Assembly (NCBI GenBank): GCA_001986395.2
Contig: MQVO02000001.1
Span: 2,790,001-2,854,000 of the forward strand
From: Irpex lacteus
Lineage: Eukaryota > Basidiomycota > Agaricomycetes > Polyporales > Irpicaceae
Length of the DNA stretch: 64,000 nucleotides
Direction of reading: 5' to 3'
Made by a program: the position numbers and the translations under genes. A model generated the notes under the pieces. That model was given only the letters and a program-made list of their open reading frames with translations, was not told where the DNA came from and did no database searches. Position 1 is the stretch's first letter. Every line of letters starts with the position of its first letter. This document shows positions 41,315 to 52,348 of this stretch, in pieces.

Positions 41315-43437
41315 CTATACAATGTCAATCACGTTTTCGATGTGATCCGGAGGCTCACTATTCCGTCGCGAAGAATAGGCGGAGCCCAAAGGAGACGAGT
41401 CGTCGTAAGATCCTAGGTTGACTTCCGTAATCTCTCCGTCGACATTTCGGGATACCGACTTTTCTACTTTGATGTGTAGCTGAGAGGAGGAGGTAAGAAC
41501 GTTAATGCTAACCGTCGTAGTCACGACAAAGCTATATATTCACCATTTTGGGATTCGTCAATTCCAGCGACGGTCTTGGTGGACCCTACGACAGGGATTA
41601 GTGGATGTCGGTGCGCTTCAACCAGTTGACGTACGTAGGTGTGAACAACCGCTGCAGAATGCGGTCTTCGCGAGCTACCTGACAGCATCCCGCCCAGTAT
41701 TGAACTGTTCTTTTCTGAGCTTGATGTGGATTGAGACCTTGCTCGCAGCGTCGCTCGGGAGTTAAGTCTGACGGAGAGGACAGAAACGCATCAGATCAGT
41801 GAGGAGCTTTTATGCAGTAGACGTACACTCACGTAGCTAGAAAGCAGTTAGCGTAGACTATCAGTTGAATGGAAGTTCAGTTTCAGTAGGCGGATGGAGC
41901 TGATAGAACCTTGACATACATTTGCAGATGGTAAAATGCATCGTTAAGAATATCAGATTGTAGGGCATTACAAGCCACTAGAACGCAGAGCTCGTTAGCA
42001 AATCAAATAGTAAGGGACATGTCTGCTCACGCAAATGAGCGATATGATCGCCGCCACACTATGAAGCACAATCAGCTGGAATATTTAGATGAAGGCTAAG
42101 AGTGCAGCCTACCATGTTATCATGCCCGTTTCCACAGTGTACCGAATGAGCACATCGATGATCTCATTCATGCTACTTCATGGGATGAGAATCTCAGCGA
42201 AAGGAGAATAACGAAGTACACACGTAACAAAACCGGACTTGCTCTGTCGTAGGTAGTAGCAGAGCGCACCGGTGATAAGGACGTCCAGTACAGCCGCACT
42301 GACCAGTCCCATCGTGAATACCCACTGGAAGCAAAATCATTCATGAGCTGAGCCTCTGCGAGAATAGAAGTACTTACGCTGTAGTGTGTGACGAATCCGT
42401 GGTAGCTTGCTATGGTAATCCTGTCTCGATGTCGGCATAAAACACGCGAACAGGACTGAGGAAACGCACATTTGTACTGTTGAGACTGAACGAGATTTAA
42501 TCGGATAAGTTTTACCGTACATGTACAGTGATTTGAACTTACCCATGGCTGCCGCTATCCATTATGGCACGATCGTGAGGCTACGGTGTGTATGATAGCA
42601 ATGTGATAGATTTACCTAGACGGAAGCAGGAAAGTAGGCCCTGATAGCGAGTGTCACCATATATCGCCTTGTATGAGGCTGAATGCACTTACGAGAAGGA
42701 TTGGAAGAACTTTTCGCCCTTTGCTGACTGCCATACTGTGTGAATGGGCAATGTAAAGGAAGACTATACGCTACACTCCTCACCAACATATATCCGGTGA
42801 ACGAAGAAACTGCATGACTGGGATCAGCCTCAGATTATCTCTATATCTTCAGTTTTTGGCTCACCAATGCGAGAGAAAAGTCACAAGAGCCTGAATGATA
42901 CGATGTCAGCACCTTACACACGATACATGCACTGCCATCCATCTTACGGTCAAGGTGACAGTGACCCCAATACTCCTGTAATAGTATTGGTTGAGGTATG
43001 TTTCCTATTGACGAGCCTTATGCAGAGAACATGACGTACCATGGTATGTAATCGTAGTCCGGCTCTCCAAACCCATGTATAAGATAATACCAGTCTGCGA
43101 TGCACACAAATATTGTGTGTACGAAATCCATGGCCCTAGAATCGCCTGATGTTCGCATACGTTCAAGTCCTGCATGTGTAACCTGCTACATACCATATGA
43201 TTGCCACCTGTGTCAGAGTCAGCTTAGCGGTCCAAGTGAGGACTGCCGTGTTGAAGGCCAAGACTCACAATCGATTTCACGCGCCACCTATCTTTCGGGT
43301 ACACCCTCCAATAAAAGTATGCCTGCGCCATTCCGATCCCTGTTAAGCTTTTCGTTACTCAGCTTGGTTTTCTAGGAAAACAAACAACGACATCCTCACA
43401 ATACGCTCACCAATCCCCCGACCAACAGGGCGCCCAT
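41315..43437 (-). CDS. DUF6534-type multi-pass membrane protein
   Basis: Pieces of the family pattern occur in order on the minus strand. MGALLVGGL at 43437 (before a GTGAGCG donor) is followed by GMAQAYFYWRVYPKDRWRVK (about 43340-43275) and DFVHTIFVCIADWYYLIHGF then GEPDYDYIPWYV (about 43130-43030). WVFTMGLVSAAVLDVLITGA then LCYYLRQSKSGFVT lies at about 42320-42230, MNEIIDVLIRYTVETGMIT at about 42160-42105, and a Ser/Thr-rich tail with VSINVLTSSSQLHIKV ends at 41315. Members are predicted seven-helix proteins of unknown function, abundant in agaricomycetes. Not every exon was resolved, so the gene may be intact or mildly decayed. Confidence 0.68.
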
Positions 43438-44465
43438 TGAAGTGCGAGCATCTCCCAACTCTTGTTCCATGATTGGATCCATGGCTGGAGTATACTGGGA
43501 TGTAATGGACTGACCGTGGGTGTGGGTTTACCGTTGACCTCAACCAGATCAAGGCAAAGCCATATATTATATGGCTGGGCCGTGAGCATTCCACCCAGGT
43601 CTCAGACCTCAGGCTTGGTGTCCCTGAAAGCGATACATTTCTCGAGTGCCACTGGCAGCTACAGGTATCCGGGTCTATTGGTCTGACGAAGCTGTCCAGC
43701 CTGAGCGAACTTGAGTGTGCTTCGGAGCGTAGATCAGTTATAGTGCCTGAACTCCGCGTAGGTATTTCCCGCAAGGGAAAGAGGCGGGCTTGATGCGGCC
43801 CAATATGAGAACACACGAGTAGCACTCCTTGTTCAATGATGTGTATATACTTACTATAACTGCGAAGAATTCCTTGACAAAAGTCAAAGACAATTCATTC
43901 CCGTTGTCAGTGATGCGCAGACTACCAGTAACAAGGTAGACTCGCTTTATGCAGTGCGATGTTCGAGGGCGGGTCAGCGACCTATGGTGGTCAAATGAGC
44001 AATTCACTTACACGTTGTATCGTACATCGCTCCGGATAGCTCGGACTTCTGATATACGCTGGTCTTCGTATTCTTACACTGACAGTGTCGATGTAGTGGG
44101 TTAAGCTGCTCAGAGTATTTCAACGCCACGAGGACCCGAGTCGTGGGTAAATTAGTCATTCCCATTCATGTCAGCCAGCTGCGTTTTGTAAGACTTGAAC
44201 TCTTGAAGCTGCCATCTCTCCCTGCGATTGTCAGGTACGTACTTATAATCGCTGCGTTCGCAGCTAAACCCTCTACCAGTGTTCTGTTCAGTAGATCCTC
44301 TGCGAGGTAGTGAGCAGCGAGCACGGCCGGCGCACATCGCTGCCGGCCTCCGGTGGTGTCGGTGCTAAGCGCTTAGTATGGTGCTCACAACATCGATATT
44401 CACAACAACCTTAGACTATACCGCTACAATCTCTGGCAAATTCTATTCCGCATAACCTCAATTAT
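43438..44465. other. Spacer without a supported gene
   Basis: Several short frames overlap here (for example 43407-43825 minus), but none shows a domain. It presumably holds the promoter of the DUF6534 gene and of the kinase-like gene. Confidence 0.4.
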
Positions 44466-44467
44466 AC

Positions 44468-45877
44468 ATGCTGGCATCTAGTGAAGATACCGACTGGGAT
44501 ACGTTTTGGAATGATAACATCCAAAGACTAATGGATCGCGGGTATCGGCTGTGTCCCCCGGATTGCGCAGGTTGTAAAGGTGTTGTGGCGTTCAGCCAAA
44601 GCGGGGAATCCGGAGAGATGGATACACTGGCAGGAGCAGAATATAGTCACGGTAGAGTGAGCCAGCTCTTGCGATTCCGAACAATTTACATCTTATACTA
44701 ATTGCATAAAGTAGACATCCACTGGTGAACCTCCGGCTCCCAGCACCGAAAACTGTGTGCCCAGTCGTACTCGTAAAGTTATTGGCACACGGGTAGCCGA
44801 TGGTCTGCTTGTGTACGTGACAAGAACGAATACCAGCTTTGTTAGCACCGAAGCCCAGAACCTCAAGTCGCTTCATGGAGCCCATTCTCGGTGATCTCAA
44901 GCAAACCACTGTACTCCGGTTCTCGACACATTTCCTGTCAAGGATGACTCTAGTGAGGATCAGCGTGACCTCTTCGTAGTCACGCCCTTCCTTTGCCCGG
45001 CGTTCAAACGGCGTTCAAGTTTTCAATGCGTCGGAGACGTTGTAGAACTTATGAGTCAAGTATTATTGGTACGTCCATCGCCGATATGGAGTAAAGTAAG
45101 CTGTTGGTAATAGCTCCGTGGCTAATCGACCACTGCTCGAGCTAGGGTATCTTATTTATGCACAAGAAAAAAGTCGCCCATCGGTGTGTATCTGAAACTT
45201 CTATACTCCTATGCTAAGCTCACGAATTGGCACTTGTTAGCGATTGTTCGGCTCATAATATTGTGATGGACGTTGGCGTAGACCATTGTCGTGAACTTCA
45301 TCGAGTCATACTGGCAGGGCAGCTGCAGAAGTATGACTGCTGTCATACTGCTACCTATCTATCGGCCCGAGTCGATACCGTGCGCACTTAAACTCTTCGG
45401 CCTAGATATTACATCGATGATTTGTTCCATTCGGTATCTGCGGAGCCAGAATCGACGGTATTGTACGAGGAACCTGGACGTGATCGTGATCCTCCTGAAT
45501 ACGAGAGCGAATCAGAGTATAATCCATTTCGTCTCGATATCTTTCTCGTCGGAAACATGTTTCTCAGCGAGTTTCTCCACGTAGGTTGACGTTACTAGCG
45601 CAGTTGGTGCACATCACTGAAAGCTATGTATACACAGAAATACTCCAACTTAGAGTTTGCCCGTGACCTTGTCGACCTCATGACTCATGAAATCCCAGAT
45701 CTGCGTCCGGTTGCCGCTGAATGTCTCAAGGAATGGTGTTACATTTTGCAATTTTTACCGCCCTCTACCCGCAGACGTCATCTACGCCTCCGTGAACTTG
45801 ACAGTCATCAGGATAGTGTACTACATACAGCTAGATCACGACTTACCTCCTTCATTACTAGAGGAGGCTTGCAATAG
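44468..45877 (+). pseudogene. Protein-kinase-like gene, probably damaged
   Basis: Segments typical of an agaricomycete kinase-like family appear in order. SEDTDWDTFWNDNIQRLMDR then GYRL lies at 44474-44550. NHCTPVLDTFPVKDDS then LFVVTPFLCPAF and DVVELMSQVLL lies at about 44905-45070, before a GTACGT donor. The DRDPPEYESESEYNPFRLDI then FLVGNMF segment (about 45480-45570) fits the substrate-lobe stretch that usually reads PYNPFxVDIxxLG. The last exon has FARDLVDLMTHEIPDLRPVA, matching the M...DP..RP kinase end (45655-45720). The catalytic loop HRD/DFG was not recovered, and a TGA lies in frame about 15 bases before NHC, unless an intron removes it. I therefore read it as a pseudogene or a pseudokinase. 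Confidence 0.5.
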
Positions 45878-46349
45878 TGTTGTCTCCACTCTAACTTTTA
45901 TTGTGGCCGACGAATAATTCCCTAGTATCAAATCATAACATAATCCAACCCTGTGTTTATGTCCTGTTGTGGCTGTTAATTGAGGTTCACGTAGTCTTCT
46001 AGGCGCGCGGGAGTGGTTTGGGGTCCTAACGCCACATACGTATATATCATTGTCTGCCAGATTTGTGGACCTTTGCGCCCGAGTCAATAGTTATTGGTCT
46101 TCCTCTGTAAGATTTCACTTACTCTCTCGAGATTACTTAGGACACTAGTAAGGCCCAATTAATTAATTGGCGGCCGTCACTGGCGAAAAATGGCCATTTA
46201 ATCAAGCGCCAAACACGCGCTCACGTGACGTTAATTGCCCTTATTTAAAGTTATTTTCCCGCGCCGTCTTTTTCCTGGACGCCACCTCCTAACTCAAACC
46301 CGTCGGCGCACTGGAATACCAAACCCTGAAACGTCTATCAGTGACAAAA
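45878..46349. other. Promoter-side spacer of F-box/zinc-finger gene 1
   Basis: It includes the palindrome CCAATTAATTAATTGG at 46157-46172, which also carries a CCAAT word. No coding region is supported. Confidence 0.45.
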
Positions 46350-48842
46350 ATGGATACGACGGTGCCAAATTCAGACCATAATTATATGAGCAACCCGTCG
46401 AGAAGTAGACGTGGTGCAGCCCGAAGGCGAAATGGAAGACTTCAGCCAATGCTTGAACTGCCATTAGACCTCATCATGGAAGTACGTACTTTTTTTTCAA
46501 AACGTGCGTTTAATAATTCCTGACAACATTACATGTCAATAGATTTGCAATTACCTGCACCCTAGAGATCTTCTGCATCTCGCACGGTCTACCAAGGAGT
46601 TACGAGCCTTTTTCATGAGTAGGAACTCCTTACAATTCTGGATGGCTGCGCGTGCTACAGTCATAGATCCGCGCCTTCCTCCGTGTCCACCAGACCTAAG
46701 CGAGCCGGAGTATGCCAACCTGATGTTTGACGCACGCTGTCATGTATGTCACCATCAACCACTCGAGCCTTTTCCCCGTCATGATCACCCCCTTTCGGCA
46801 TTCAGAACTGCTTGAAACAGAACTGTCATGATGTATACCTGGCATGCAGAGTCAGGCTATGCAAAGCTTGCTACGGGGAATTGTAAGCTTCGTTACCAGT
46901 GATACGGCTTAGGCTGACTGAAGTGCGACGTGCGTTAATAGAAGTATTCCCATATACGACTGCCGTACCCCGGGAGTGATTGATGAGGATGTGTTTCAAT
47001 TGATCCATCCTTTATATATCGAAGATCTGGTTCCGACACTAAGCTTGGGAGCGTCTGGTACAGTATATCTCTATACGAACGTCAACTCCGGGGCTAATCA
47101 GCGATATTATCTAGCGGGAAATTGCTTTTATATCCCGCAGTTAGACTACCTTCTCAACGAGCTGCCGTCGATTTCGCAGGACTCGCTCGTGCATTATCTA
47201 AACTCCAGACAAGACCTAGTACTATCTCTCGTGGGAAGCAAGGTAGGTGCGCGAGTGACCAGTATACTGTTATCCGCTCATCATTCCGTTAGAGCACAGA
47301 GGAGCTATGGAATTTCTTACAAGATAGCAAGGCCACTCGCTCTATCGAGCTTAATAGTCTCCGCGAGAAACGAAAGCAAGAGTACGCACTCTCCCCTACA
47401 CGTGCACTGTTTCCGCGTACTTACTCTCGACAGCATTATCGTCCGTCTGAGAGAAGCTGGTTATGGACAAGAACTCGATCGGATGATGGACGAGGAGGAT
47501 TGGGTGTTGGACATGGAAGGGTTTGAAAAGCTGCCAGAAGTACGAAAGCCCCAAGCATTGACTGCCAGAAGTTAGTGCTTTCTTCTTTACAGCGAGTGCG
47601 AGAGCTGACTCTTACGGATGATGTTAAGTATGGACCAACATCCAAGAAGCCGTGATTCAATACATGGAGAACGCCAGAGACTTCTGTCGGAAGAAGGACA
47701 TGGAGAGAATTCTTGTGGAACGCCTATCAATAGTAAACGACGTCGTCGAGCATTTCGCCTCACCCCTCCGCAGCCAGACTTTCCTCCTCGGACTCACCAT
47801 GGTCATACCAGAGATCTATGAATTATTCAGCCCCGCCAAAGTCTCAGTCGGCACCGAAGAACTACAACGCTCCCTGTGGGAACTCATGCCTCAATGTCTG
47901 GATACCTGGGAGCGAGAGATGAAAGAAATGTTCGTCAAGCAAACTCGCGAACGTCTCGGAATTGACGACTCCGTCAACCCTTTCGAGCTCGCACTCGCCG
48001 GATGGTTCACCTGCCTCAACTGCCACGTAACCCTCAGACTTCCCTACGCCATGTACCATCAATGTTCTTCTCGTGCTCCTCCACCTGACGTACCCGAGTG
48101 GTTCTCCCCAGACGACTACGAGATCATGTGCGCTGCATTCGAGCTCGTGGCGACCAGCGTTTATCATTTTATACCTATGAATCTGCTAAATGCGAGCGGT
48201 ACACACCAGACAGAGGTCGTGATTAGATTGTGTGGGCTTGATCCTAGAACTGCAACGCCTGACGACTTGGACGAGGAGAACGTGTGGCTTCAGTGTCTTT
48301 CGCACGACCCGGAGGGACCTGGCATCCCAATTATGAATTGGCGTACAGCGGTACGTATTCATTCACTCCTTACTCCCGGGCTCACAACGAGTACTACGCA
48401 TGATTGATGGCTAAGATAAATACTCATGTAGGCGACGCACAGATGCAATTCACCACACCCTGTGTTAGCTCCTGCCGACGATGAACAAATATGGCTGGCA
48501 GGAGAGGGGTGGGAGGAGGCAGAACGCAGGGCTAGTATCTGGTGGGAAATGGATCGCGTCTTCAGCTGTGCGTACTGCGAAGACGTCGAAGAGGAAGACG
48601 CAAGCGTTGTGAAAGATCATTTATTGAGCCGGTACGTCACATATCCATGTACGTGAATTATATGTGCTGATTTTTATGTCAGCCATGGTGTAGAGGAGAT
48701 GACTGAGGAAACTTATGTCGATACGCACCAGGGCGTTCTTGCGCCTTTGCCAGTCTGGCTGGTTTCGCGGACGACGCTTGGACAGAGATGGCTAGACAAA
48801 TTCGGGCATGTAGCTCAGGTCACGCAACTTGTGGACTTCTAA
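46350..48842 (+). CDS. F-box plus zinc-finger protein 1
   Basis: The ATG at 46350 starts a basic N-terminus (RSRRGAARRR) followed by an F-box-like LQPMLELPLDLIMEV^ICNYLHPRDLLHLAR split by an intron. Next come LPPCPPDLSEPEYANLMFD, a Cys-rich unit C....C....ACRVRLCKACY, a middle part with YIPQLDYLLNELPSI, and FELALAGWFTCLNCHVTLRL. The C-terminal segment is CAYCEDVEEEDASVVKDHLL, with a His after the intron (C2H2-type spacing). The stop is TAA at 48840-48842. About seven short introns are traceable. F-box proteins usually hand substrates to SCF ubiquitin ligases, and the zinc units may bind protein or nucleic acid; neither is shown. A diverged paralogue lies at 60834-63466 in opposite orientation with the same exon order. 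Confidence 0.78.
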
Positions 48843-49026
48843 ATGAATGTTATTCTGGCTTCGGTATTGGTACTGACAAGATCAATGATACTACCGTGTC
48901 TTCACCAACTCGGCTTGAAGTAGCTATGTGAGTGGCGAATGACCACGCACAGCCGCATCAATACGAACATCGAGTTCATACGTATTACAATAAGCCTGTT
49001 TATGAGCCGACAAAACAGAAGTTCCT

Positions 49027-50463
49027 CTACTCCTCATAGCGTGGCGGAAGCTCCTCCTCATACCTCCTACCTACACTGCCAGTGTGGGACTCGGATAGAA
49101 CAGCCCTGGTAATCCGTTCTACAATTCCGACCAACGATGTCGGGTCCACCAGCAAGGGTCGGTTCCCGCGTACAACACCCACATCTCTGTCATGGTGTTC
49201 AGCGGGTTCGATGTTCCTGGCAGGTGTCGCGGCTGGATCCGATCTAACAGTGTCGACGATTTCTTCAGGCGGTTGGAGTGCTGACTCGGAAGTCGACACA
49301 GCACCCTCGAGTGCCGCACGATCCTGTGTGCGCCCGTTCTTCGACTCTCCGAGCCTTGGACTGCATGCATTCGACAACGACTCAGATCCATTAATATTGG
49401 TCTCATCTTGATTATGATCTCCAGTCGAAGGACGCTGCGATCTGGGAGCCGTAAATTTATTCCAGCGTCGTAGCCACTTTGTACGCATGAGCAGAACTGT
49501 CGCCGAGGTCACGACTAGCAGAACACCTCCCGCAATCATACCGCCAATAGCGCCATTAGGAAGGTGGTGTCGGACATCTGAGGTGGTCTGCGGTACAGGC
49601 GCGGCGTGTGGTGTAGTTCCCACAGTAGAAGAGCCACTGGTGAAAGAGGTGCTTGCGTCCGGAGTAGGACTATCGATATCGGATTGATCATGGCGAGCAT
49701 CCAAATTAGAGTGGCACGATAACTCACGTTGTCAATTGGAAAGCCAGGGTAGCAGAAGTAGGGCTATATGTTATCATTGTACTTGAGGACAGTAAAACCC
49801 CTGAAACCGTCAAACATGATACATCGTCTAAGATTGAACCAATTATTCAAAGTTGTAGAAATGGATTTGCCGACTAGCACGCTACTCACCACTGTCTTGT
49901 ACTATGAAATCATCAGACGAGACCGACGGCATGCTGATATCCGCGTCGTACATTAATAGTTTCAGTGTAGTGTCTGAACAAACGGTACGGAGCCGTCAAT
50001 GGTGAAGACAGGTATGCATAAAAAGAAACGACGTTACGCACTAGCTCTGAGATTAGTGAGCCACTGAACTGGTGAGTGGGTTAGATCAGGATACGATTGG
50101 TCATGCATCAATCCCATTCCTTCAGCTACTAGGTCTCTTGCGATCCTAAATAAGGTCAATATAGATAAACACCACCGAATAGTTGAAGGCGTACTGAAGG
50201 ATGAAGGGAGCTGCTAAAGCACTTCATCAAATTCCTGACAAGGAAAGAATGCTCAATAGCTCACCAGTACCCCCAACCCAACTGATTTCAGTGTACATGC
50301 ATTGTGTCACGTTCTTCCTACAAATCAAATATAGTGAAAAACGAGGTTAGCAGGAAGGATGTCACCTCTCTTACGGTGTTGAAATTTCGAGTGTGGTGTT
50401 TTGTCCTTGAACGAAGCATATTTCAGAAGCTGTGATAGCGACAAAAGCGACTAACGTTCTCAT
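49027..50463 (-). CDS. Single-pass secretory/membrane protein 1 with PPRYEE tail
   Basis: The first exon (ATG at 50463) encodes a signal-peptide-like MRTLVAFVAITASEICFVQG then QNTTLEISTP, closing on GTAAGAG. Small exons follow (KNVTQCMYTEISWVGGT; DLVAEGMGLMHDQSYPDLTH; YDADISMPSVSSDDFIVQDS), all with GT..AG ends. The last exon (from about 49700) holds a Ser/Thr-rich stalk, a Gly-rich transmembrane helix GAIGGMIAGGVLLVVTSATV followed by basic RTKWLRRW, and a long cytoplasmic tail ending ELPPRYEE. That gives a type I membrane topology. The short motif at the C-terminus recurs in the paralogue at 59890-60449. It converges on F-box gene 1 with fewer than 200 bp between stop codons. Confidence 0.72.
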
Positions 50464-52348
50464 CTCCCAACTTGACGGAGCGACAGCAGCAAAGAGTAAT
50501 GGGGAAGAAAGTAGTGAATAGCTAAAAGTGTAACAAGTCAGTCTTATAGCCGTACGGAAGGTTCCAGAACAAAATGCGACGACAACAAACGTGAGCTCGC
50601 ACAGGTGAACCGTGTTAGCTATCATATATCATATGCTGGTTACAGCATATCTATGCCGGTGCGACTGTGATCCTTTGTCGTCGTAATCGAGCTGTTGACG
50701 GAGGTGAGAGCATAGTTTACTTACCGCGCGCCATAGGGGTAAAGTGAGGTGAGTTGGCCAGTAGATTCAGCAGGACCTTTTCCTCTGTCCAAAACGCGTC
50801 TCTCACGGCCATGGGTGATCGATACACGTCACTTCTCACGATGTGCCAGTCACCAAGTCGTGGAGAGCATAGAAACAGAGAGATCCTGTCGAAGTTGGCG
50901 AAGTCGCTGCAAAATCTAGGCTCAGATCAGTGCATCGCAGGCCTGATTTCGAAACAAGAACTGTACGTAGACATGATCGACGAGAACTGCTCGATCGCTC
51001 ACCAAAGGGTACTCGTTACGTGAACAAGTGTAAGCTTATACAGAGCTCATCACATGCGGCCAGGGTGGAAGCGTGCGTTAATAAGTCGCAAGAACAGCGT
51101 ATTCGCGAACGTTGAATACGAAATCGATTGCGATTGGAGTGGTCCTCGCTCGGCTACTTGACGAGTGGCTGAGTATACCCTTGGCTGAACGCACGGGCTT
51201 GGCCTCGTGAGGTGCACGTTTGAGTCTAGACCGGATGTTAATGTTTGGAGATCAAGAAGACGAGATCTGGGTGTGGAGGTTCGATTGAAATGAGGGTGTG
51301 GTGCATTGGCTACACGGCATGAAGGAGTGTCGCAGTGACACCGAAGCTGGACGTTATGGCTTGTACTGCGCAGTACGTCCGACCGGCTTCCTAGGTTAAA
51401 TATAGGCGTATTTGGATACAGGTTCAGCAGAGATTGGAGTGTTTGACTTTGGGGATTGTACCTATAGGGAAAGCACGCGCCAAGTATAAAGGACAGAGAT
51501 CAATGGGGGTATAACACTTACGGTCACCGGGTTCTGGATCTTGAAACAAATGGTACGTGGCAGGGCACGTAAAGGGTGGTCAGGTGCTTCACGACATGCT
51601 GCGAGTCGGTGGCCGCCTGGGCGGTCGATGGCAGCCAACAAAAGTTAAACGCATAAACAACGTAAGTCGGAGGACGACGAGGGCCGCATACGCCGCAAGA
51701 TCCATGCATGCCTGGCTGAGACTATGTACGAGATTTGCGTCCGAGATGTACGATGCAGCACAAGTACAAGTACCGGCCGTGTTACATTGAGGTAGGAGGT
51801 AGCATAGCGCGGTCGGATCTATTGTCGAACATATTTCGACCGTATTGCCGTGGGCTGTGTCGAGCTTACTGGACACGTCAGTTTCGACAGCGCTGAGGTA
51901 TGTTGCGCAAGGCGTTGCGAACAACGAGGAAGACGGATGTTCGAAGGCGGTCGCTGTCGTGCATAACGTTCTCGATGTCGAAGCTCGAGTCTTTCCAGCT
52001 TCTGAGACATAACGGGCTGTCGGACGGCGAGCCGGAGGCCTGTGGCTGCATTCCCGGAGCCTCCGGGCGTATTTAGCGCCATGATCGGCGGTAAACGTCC
52101 GATCTGAATCGCAGATCGCCCGGAGAGCTGAGGTCTGTGACTTGCTTGCTTTTGGACATGACCTCGGTTTCTCGTCACAAATGCACCATGCTCCGGACAT
52201 ATATAAACCCATCGACCTTGTCGTCGTTTCGTTCGTCTTCTTCCCCACAAACAACCACCATCCTCCACGTTTCGCATAAACCACCGCCATCCAGATCTCT
52301 TTCTCTATCTAATACTCCTACCTAATCCTTACGACTTCACTGTCTGCC
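50464..52348. other. Intergenic region upstream of GDH2
   Basis: No gene is supported. Minus-strand frames such as 51589-52290 overlap the GDH2 promoter, have poor composition and no domain, and are taken as chance. A TATA-like box lies at 52198-52205. Confidence 0.55.
52198..52206 (+). promoter_or_regulatory. TATA-like box of GDH2
   Basis: CATATATAAAC lies about 145 bp before the start codon, followed by a CT/CA-rich leader typical of highly expressed fungal genes. Confidence 0.5.

Noticed and set aside
51589..52290. 233-codon minus-strand frame upstream of GDH2
   Set aside because: Overlaps the GDH2 promoter, composition unlike neighbouring genes, no domain or splice support.
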